Assembly: GCA_028803175.1 (NCBI GenBank)
Contig: JARBCG010000060.1
Location: forward strand, 1-10,865
DNA length: 10,865 nucleotides
Direction: 5' to 3'
Origin: Wolbachia sp.
GTDB lineage: Bacteria > Pseudomonadota > Alphaproteobacteria > Rickettsiales > Anaplasmataceae
The number at the start of each line of letters is the position of its first letter. Positions within the stretch are counted from its first letter, which is position 1. Of this stretch, positions 6,797 to 10,865 are shown piece by piece. A program made the position numbers and the translations under genes. Under the pieces are notes generated by a model, which did no database searches, was not told the DNA's origin, and saw only the letters and a list, made by a program, of their open reading frames with translations.

Positions 6797-7954
6797 TTAA
6801 TTTATAAGATCAAGATCATATTCATTATACAGATTTTTCATTAAAGTTTCAGCGTATTCTTTTTTAATAATTATACTGATTTTGATCTCTGATGTTATGA
6901 TAGCAAGCATTTCTACTTTGATTTTTTCTAGGACTTTTAACATACGGCACATCACCTCAGTGTTAGACATAACACCAACACCAATTATTGAAATTTTGGC
7001 TATATCGTCATCTATGATACAATCTCTTAGCACTTTTGTTACTAAATCAATATCAAATTTGGAAATTACAAAACTTGAGCCATGTATCATATCAATCTTT
7101 ACATTTGTACCTGTTAACTCTTGTAAAATATGCAAAATATTTGAAGGGCTAGTGAGAGTTATAAGTGCTTCATTAGTGCTATAAGTGATTCCAGTAATAA
7201 AATATTTCTCCAGTACATCCATCTTATGTAATACAGTAGTACCTTCTGTTTCTTTAAAAGTTGAAAGTACTTTCATCTTAATATTATGTCTCATTGCAAG
7301 TTGTACTGAACGATTATGTAAGATTCTAGCACCAGATGACGACATTTCCAACATTTCATTGTATGAAATATATTTGAGTTTGCGTGCCTTAGGGACAATT
7401 TTTGGATCTGCTGTATATATTCCATCAATATCGGTAAAAATTTCACAAGTTTTGACATTAAAAGCTACAGCTAAAGCGACTGCTGAGATATCTGATCCAC
7501 CTCTTCCAAAAGTAGTCACTCTACCATTACATACGCCTTGAAAGCCAGCAATTATTGCAACAGTACAACCTTCAGAAAATGACTTCCTTAAATGGTCGAT
7601 TCTTATTTCTTTTATTTTTGATCCAGAATAAAAATTATCAGTTATGATGGGTAATTGCCAAGCAAGCCATGATTTAGCATTAATGCCAACAGATTGAAGA
7701 GTTATTGCTAATAACCCACAAGAAATCTGCTCCCCTGCAGAAAGTATAACATCGTATTCCGATAACGCTTGCTTACAGCTTAAATTTGAAATTTGCCTAG
7801 CCTGAAAAGCCATCTTGTCAGTAAAACCTGCAACAGCAGACACAACCACTACTACATTATACCCTTTCTCAACATCATTTTTTATCAAGTGCGCAACTCG
7901 CCTTACATCTGTTAAAGATGTTCCACCAAATTTTTTTATAATGATATTACTCAC
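6797..7954 (-). CDS. lysC: Aspartate kinase
   Basis: A 385-residue enzyme that phosphorylates aspartate with ATP, the first step toward lysine, diaminopimelate, threonine and methionine. The kinase domain (about 1-245) shows the nucleotide-binding KFGGTS (8-13), VVVVSAVAGFTDKM, GEQISCGLLA, the GRGGSD loop (150-155), TDIDGIYTADPKIVPKARKL (174-193) and the SSSGARILHNRSVQLA segment. Two ACT regulatory domains follow (about 255-315 and 320-385). The second contains the typical TSEIKIS (354-360), so feedback control by an end-product amino acid is likely. The start is GTG (7952-7954): the upstream sequence is AT-rich with no clear Shine-Dalgarno, but KFGGTS at residue 8 leaves little room for another start. 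It is monocistronic here, divergent from atpB, and its stop lies 6 bp from the end of the pseudogene on the other strand. In Wolbachia-like bacteria the likely use is diaminopimelate or lipid II synthesis. Confidence 0.95.
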   Translation of the reverse strand: MSNIIIKKFGGTSLTDVRRVAHLIKNDVEKGYNVVVVVSAVAGFTDKMAFQARQISNLSCKQALSEYDVILSAGEQISCGLLAITLQSVGINAKSWLAWQLPIITDNFYSGSKIKEIRIDHLRKSFSEGCTVAIIAGFQGVCNGRVTTFGRGGSDISAVALAVAFNVKTCEIFTDIDGIYTADPKIVPKARKLKYISYNEMLEMSSSGARILHNRSVQLAMRHNIKMKVLSTFKETEGTTVLHKMDVLEKYFITGITYSTNEALITLTSPSNILHILQELTGTNVKIDMIHGSSFVISKFDIDLVTKVLRDCIIDDDIAKISIIGVGVMSNTEVMCRMLKVLEKIKVEMLAIITSEIKISIIIKKEYAETLMKNLYNEYDLDLIN

Positions 7955-8105
7955 TATTTATCAAAAAAATAAATCCATTAAAGTACTCTACTATAATTTT
8001 TATCTAAACAACAAAATAATCCCATTTTACTATAAATTAATACAGGTTTATTCTTTTTTTTAACATATATCCTATATAATTATATGAATAAAATACGCTT
8101 AACCC

Positions 8106-8164
8106 TTGACTTAATCTTATAAAATTAATACTTTATTTACTGCATGTAATTTAGATTTATAGGG
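8106..8164 (+). promoter_or_regulatory. Candidate promoter and ribosome binding site of atpB
   Basis: TTGACT (8106-8111) is followed after 17 bp by TACTTT (8129-8134), and AGGG at 8161-8164 lies 5 nt before the atpB ATG. A second TATAAT at 8075-8080 has no convincing -35. The 215-bp divergent spacer (7955-8169) is very AT-rich and must also contain the lysC promoter on the other strand, for which I see no clear pair of hexamers. No gene is supported in the spacer. Confidence 0.5.
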
Positions 8165-8169
8165 TCAAA

Positions 8170-8895
8170 ATGGCATTAAATCCACTAGAACAATTCGAAG
8201 TATATACAATAGTAGAGTTACCTAAATTGTTTGGATGTGACATAAGTTTTACTAATTCATCACTTTTTATGATGATTTCAGTAATACTAGTAACTATGTT
8301 TTTATTGATTGGAATAAGAAAAAAGTCAGTAATACCAGGATATCTACAAGTTGCAGTTGAGTATATTTATGATTTTATAATCTCAATAATAGAAAATAAT
8401 ACTGGCAGTAAAGGTCTAAAGCATATCCCACTAGTATTCACAGTTTTTACTTTTATTTTATCGTGTAATTTAGTCGGCATTCTTCCTTATGGTTTTACAG
8501 TGACAAGCCATGTAATTGTTACTTTCGCTTTATCCGTAGTTGTTTTCATTTATATAACGATCAGTGGATTTAAGGAAAGAGGAGTAGAGTTTTTACGTAT
8601 ATTATTGCCAAATGGTACTCCTTTGTGGCTTGCACCTATGATGATCTTTATCGAATTATTTGCTTACTTGGCAAGGCCAATAAGTCTATCAATAAGGTTA
8701 GCTGCAAATATGATAGCAGGTCATACAATTATCAAGGTGATTGCTGGATTTATCGTAAATATGAATATATTTCTTACTCCCATTCCATTTTTCTTTATCA
8801 TTGCATTAATAGGATTTGAAGTGTTTGTTGCGATTTTACAAGCTTATATATTTACCTCGCTAACGTGTGTGTATTTATCAGATGCAGTAAAATAA
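8170..8895 (+). CDS. atpB: F-type ATP synthase subunit a
   Basis: A 241-residue inner-membrane protein forming the proton half-channels of the Fo motor. Hydrophobic segments lie at about 30-50, 85-105, 112-134, 152-172, 183-198 and 205-235. The essential arginine is R176 in ARPISLSIRLAANMIAGH, the signature corresponding to E. coli R210. Further expected polar residues are E217 in IGFEVFVAILQAYIF and Q224 in the same helix. Length and pattern match alphaproteobacterial AtpB. It has a good ribosome binding site and leads the atpB-atpE-atpF'-atpF cluster. Subunit I (atpI) is not present upstream in this window. Confidence 0.96.
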   Translation: MALNPLEQFEVYTIVELPKLFGCDISFTNSSLFMMISVILVTMFLLIGIRKKSVIPGYLQVAVEYIYDFIISIIENNTGSKGLKHIPLVFTVFTFILSCNLVGILPYGFTVTSHVIVTFALSVVVFIYITISGFKERGVEFLRILLPNGTPLWLAPMMIFIELFAYLARPISLSIRLAANMIAGHTIIKVIAGFIVNMNIFLTPIPFFFIIALIGFEVFVAILQAYIFTSLTCVYLSDAVK

Positions 8896-8948
8896 TTGAC
8901 TTTCCTACGGGACATTTTATAATTATATTGTAAAGAAACAGTTAAAGG
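8896..8948 (+). promoter_or_regulatory. Internal promoter and ribosome binding site upstream of atpE
   Basis: Directly after the atpB stop, TTGACT (8896-8901) and a perfect TATAAT (8918-8923) are spaced by 16 bp, the strongest promoter match in the window. AAAGG at 8944-8948 is 7 nt before the atpE ATG at 8956. The implied leader is about 25 nt. This would let subunit c be transcribed independently of atpB. Confidence 0.65.
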
Positions 8949-8955
8949 TTAATGT

Positions 8956-9183
8956 ATGGATTTAGTAGCTTTGAAATTTATAGCAATTGGTTTAAGTGTA
9001 TTTGGTATGTTAGGTGCTGGTTTAGGTGTAGCTAATATATTTTCTACTATGTTAAATGGGCTTGCAAGAAATCCTGAATCAGATGATAAGATGAAAAAGT
9101 ATGTTTACACAGGAGCGGCTTTAGTTGAAGCAATGGGATTATTTGCATTTTTACTTGCGTTATTATTAATATTTGTTGCCTAA
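8956..9183 (+). CDS. atpE: F-type ATP synthase subunit c (proteolipid ring)
   Basis: A 75-residue hairpin of two membrane helices that assembles into the rotating c-ring. Helix 1 carries the glycine-rich packing motif LGAGLGVA (19-26). The polar loop has the conserved ARNPE (37-41), which contacts the central stalk. Helix 2 carries the ion-binding carboxylate E58 in ALVEAMGLFAF. Glutamate with no extra Na+-binding polar residues suggests proton coupling. The length is typical of alphaproteobacteria. A good ribosome binding site and a strong promoter stand upstream, and the b' gene follows 1 nt after the stop if its ATG start is used. Confidence 0.97.
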   Translation: MDLVALKFIAIGLSVFGMLGAGLGVANIFSTMLNGLARNPESDDKMKKYVYTGAALVEAMGLFAFLLALLLIFVA

Positions 9184-9184
9184 T

Positions 9185-9664
9185 ATGCCACAACTTGATG
9201 TGTCAACTTTCTTTTCTCAAGTTTTTTGGTTTTTGATTTTTTTCTCTTCGCTTTTTCTTGTAGTAAGTTGTGTATTTTTACCAAAGTTAGATGAGATTAT
9301 AAATACTAGAAATAAGGGAATATTAGATTCCTTCAATGGTGCTGTTTGTCTTTTGAAGTTCACAGAAAATCAAATGGGTAAATACAATGCGGCTTTATAT
9401 CAAGCTAAGATACATGCAAAAAGAATCATAGATAACGCAGTTGCTCAGGCAGAAGAAATGCAAGCTAACATAAAAGACATATTAGAAGAAGAAAGTAAAA
9501 AAATGAGCAAGTTCGTTGAAGAAGAAATAGTAAAATTTAAAGCTGAATATGTGGAAGAGTTAAAACAAATGTCTGTTAATATTGCTTTAATTTACTATAC
9601 TAAGCTTACTAATTCTCAAGTTAAAGAGGAACCTGTTGCTAACTTAATATCTAAAGAATACTAG
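9185..9664 (+). CDS. atpF': F-type ATP synthase subunit b' (second stator stalk subunit)
   Basis: A 159-residue stator subunit: an N-terminal membrane helix (about 9-30) followed by a long charged coiled-coil helix. I chose the ATG at 9185 because MPQLDVSTFFSQVFW is the usual beginning of alphaproteobacterial b' proteins. An in-frame TTG at 9173, overlapping atpE, would add four residues (MLPN) without better support. The membrane exit FLPKLDEIINTRNKGI carries R42 near the conserved basic position of b-type subunits. Residues 60-130 are rich in Ala, Glu and Lys as expected for the dimeric right-handed stalk. It pairs with the b subunit encoded next. No separate ribosome binding site is obvious, so translational coupling to atpE is likely. 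Confidence 0.88.
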   Translation: MPQLDVSTFFSQVFWFLIFFSSLFLVVSCVFLPKLDEIINTRNKGILDSFNGAVCLLKFTENQMGKYNAALYQAKIHAKRIIDNAVAQAEEMQANIKDILEEESKKMSKFVEEEIVKFKAEYVEELKQMSVNIALIYYTKLTNSQVKEEPVANLISKEY

Positions 9665-9672
9665 AGGTTTTT

Positions 9673-10143
9673 ATGTCTACGTCGTTAATTGTTAATATTG
9701 CTTTCTGTGTGGGTTTTATTCTTTCGTATAATTTATTAAAAAAAATAATAAAAAAAGTTCTTAAGAAAAAGCGTACTCAGGACGAAATTTTAGATCAAAT
9801 AACTAACTCCTTTACAAAAGATGCAGTTGATCATTATAGAAAATTTTTAAAAGAATATAACGAGTTAGATGCAAGAGCGAGTGCACTGCTAAAAGGTGCG
9901 TCTAGTCAGGCAGCAGAGATCATGAAGTATAAGATGCATGAATTAGAAAAAACTCTAGATGGTAAAATGAACTCCAACGCAAAGCAAGCTTCTGAGCAAA
10001 TTAAAAAAGCTGTTGGAGACATAAAAGCTAATACAGCTAGTGTTGCAGCTAACACCGTAAAAAAAATGATGAACGAATATAAAGATGATAAACATAAAGT
10101 TATATCATCACTATCTCGTGATTTAAATAAGAAATTACACTAA
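9673..10143 (+). CDS. atpF: F-type ATP synthase subunit b
   Basis: A 156-residue stator stalk protein: one membrane helix near the N-terminus (about 5-23), a strongly basic membrane-exit stretch (KKIIKKVLKKKR), then a long charged helix rich in Lys, Ala and Glu. Sequence identity to distant b subunits is low, as is normal, and the call rests on architecture and on position immediately after b' in an a-c-b'-b cluster. AGAGG at 9663-9667 gives a good ribosome binding site 5 nt before the ATG. Only 3 nt separate its stop from the following glycosyltransferase remnant. The delta, alpha, gamma, beta and epsilon genes do not follow; in Rickettsiales they lie elsewhere. Confidence 0.88.
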   Translation: MSTSLIVNIAFCVGFILSYNLLKKIIKKVLKKKRTQDEILDQITNSFTKDAVDHYRKFLKEYNELDARASALLKGASSQAAEIMKYKMHELEKTLDGKMNSNAKQASEQIKKAVGDIKANTASVAANTVKKMMNEYKDDKHKVISSLSRDLNKKLH

Positions 10144-10146
10144 TAC

Positions 10147-10865
10147 ATGCAGCAACAGCTTATATTGCAAGTTGACAATATAGGTATTAAATTTGACCTT
10201 AGCTTGTGCAAAGAAGATGAAAAGCCATTCTATTATAAGTATTATATAATTCCTTGGCAGAAATTAAATAATACTATCTTTTTCGTATTTGAAGATATTA
10301 GTTCAGATTTCGTTAACTTGATTGAACTCCACTATGACTTTGATTACATATTAATAAAAGTAAATGATCATCAAGTTTTAAGCTTTCTTAATTCACATTT
10401 TAGTACTTTAGAATTTACAAGTAATAATCTATACTATAGAAACTCCAGGCTTTCAGCTAAAAGTATTAAACTCAGTTCAGTAATTTATGCATCTTTTACT
10501 ACTACAATTTCAACTTTAACACTGATAGAAAGATATGCGTACTTTGACTTTGCTTTGATATTTATTTTGATATCTATACTGATAATTGGATATTCTAGTT
10601 CCTTATTTAAATTAGTCACTACAGTTTTTAGCTTGTATAGAACATCTGACCAAAATGCAGATTACAACGATTTCAATGATAAAGATCTTCCTATATATAC
10701 TATTTTGCTTCCTATTTTTAAAGAAAATGCAGTAGTATAATAACTGATCAAAAATGTTGAAAATTTAGATTATCCAAAATCAATTACAACCAGCTAAAGC
10801 TGATGGTTAAAAAAAACGCATGTAAAGCAGATTATGAGTTTAAAAACTAGATGTTAAAATCATTA
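10147..10865 (+). pseudogene. Disrupted family-2 glycosyltransferase-like gene, 5' part, continues past the window
   Basis: The open part (10147-10740) gives 197 residues: a soluble N-terminal region, two membrane segments (about 108-128 and 133-155), then DKDLPIYTILLPIFKENAVV, which is the entry to the catalytic GT2 domain of membrane glycosyltransferases. It stops there at TAA TAA (10738-10743). The same frame continues as LIKNVENLDYPKS (10744-10782), the expected next segment of the family (LDYP..KLDVK). Then about 60 bp of unrelated sequence with several stops intervene, and KLDVKII appears in a different frame (10844-10864). No catalytic residues remain attached to the N-terminal part, so the 197-residue product cannot be an active enzyme. 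An alternative is two sequencing errors, but the inserted block makes real decay more likely. It begins 3 nt after atpF, without a clear ribosome binding site. Confidence 0.72.
10783..10843. repeat. Foreign hairpin-containing insertion of about 60 bp inside the glycosyltransferase gene
   Basis: The block separates two pieces of coding homology (LDYPKS before, KLDVKII after) that are normally adjacent in this family. It contains a dyad: AACCA (10788-10792) pairs with TGGTT (10804-10808), with an inner GCT/AGC, followed by a run of eight A. Its length is not a multiple of three if the junction is as drawn, so it shifts the frame. It could be a small palindromic element or a relic of a larger insertion. 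Boundaries are uncertain by a few bases. Confidence 0.5.

Noticed and set aside
6882..8063. Plus-strand open frames opposite lysC
   Set aside because: They are antisense shadows of a clearly conserved aspartate kinase gene.
8625..8819. Plus-strand open frame of 64 codons
   Set aside because: Out-of-frame shadow inside atpB, covering its conserved arginine region.
9173..9184. TTG start for subunit b' overlapping atpE
   Set aside because: It adds only four residues without a ribosome binding site, and the ATG at 9185 gives the usual alphaproteobacterial MPQ-D start.
1..10865. CRISPR array, toxin-antitoxin pair, phage genes, tRNA or rRNA
   Set aside because: No regularly spaced repeats, no small paired ORFs of known toxin or antitoxin type, no phage structural motifs and no cloverleaf or rRNA signature were found on reading both strands by eye; a tRNAscan or Infernal run would be decisive.

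Overview
The window looks like a chromosomal segment of an AT-rich, reductive alphaproteobacterium of the Rickettsiales, most probably Wolbachia. The reasons are low GC throughout, an ankyrin-repeat gene with a membrane tail, several decayed insertion sequences of families common in Wolbachia (IS5-like DDE, IS982, IS200/IS605), an F-type ATP synthase membrane sector of the alphaproteobacterial kind (a, c, b', b) standing apart from the F1 genes, and retention of lysC. The species call is inference from gene content and protein style, not from a database match.

Layout. Positions 1-1011 are a mobile-element graveyard. They hold the start of an IS200/IS605 Y1 transposase running off the left edge on the minus strand, a hairpin-rich element end, a frameshifted IS5-like transposase remnant with a 15-bp tandem duplication, and a degenerate palindromic dispersed repeat. 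Positions 1012-2594 (plus) are a two-gene operon: a four-helix cytochrome b561 and a FabK/nitronate-monooxygenase-type FMN oxidoreductase. Positions 2608-3840 (minus) encode an ankyrin-repeat protein with two C-terminal hydrophobic segments, a candidate host-interaction protein. Positions 4023-5831 (plus) are aspS behind a good sigma70-type promoter. Positions 5850-6790 are degraded: an IS982 transposase C-terminal remnant, then a remnant of an unrecognised membrane-protein gene. lysC (minus, GTG start) occupies 6797-7954.

From 8170 to 10143 (plus) lie atpB, atpE, atpF' and atpF, the complete stator and rotor-ring part of the Fo sector. A near-consensus internal promoter sits directly before atpE, the subunit needed in the most copies. 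A family-2-type glycosyltransferase gene follows after 3 bp, but it is broken. It has two adjacent stop codons, then recognisable continuing homology (LDYPK), then roughly 60 bp of foreign hairpin-containing sequence, then homology again in another frame (KLDVKII) at the right edge.

The intact genes are mostly housekeeping (translation, lysine/diaminopimelate precursor, ATP synthesis, membrane redox). I see no CRISPR array, toxin-antitoxin pair, phage module, tRNA or rRNA, and nothing that makes a convincing new multi-gene system. The points most worth a second look are the disrupted glycosyltransferase, the ankyrin protein with a duplicated module and membrane tail, the internal atpE promoter, and the orphan pseudogene at 6280-6790.
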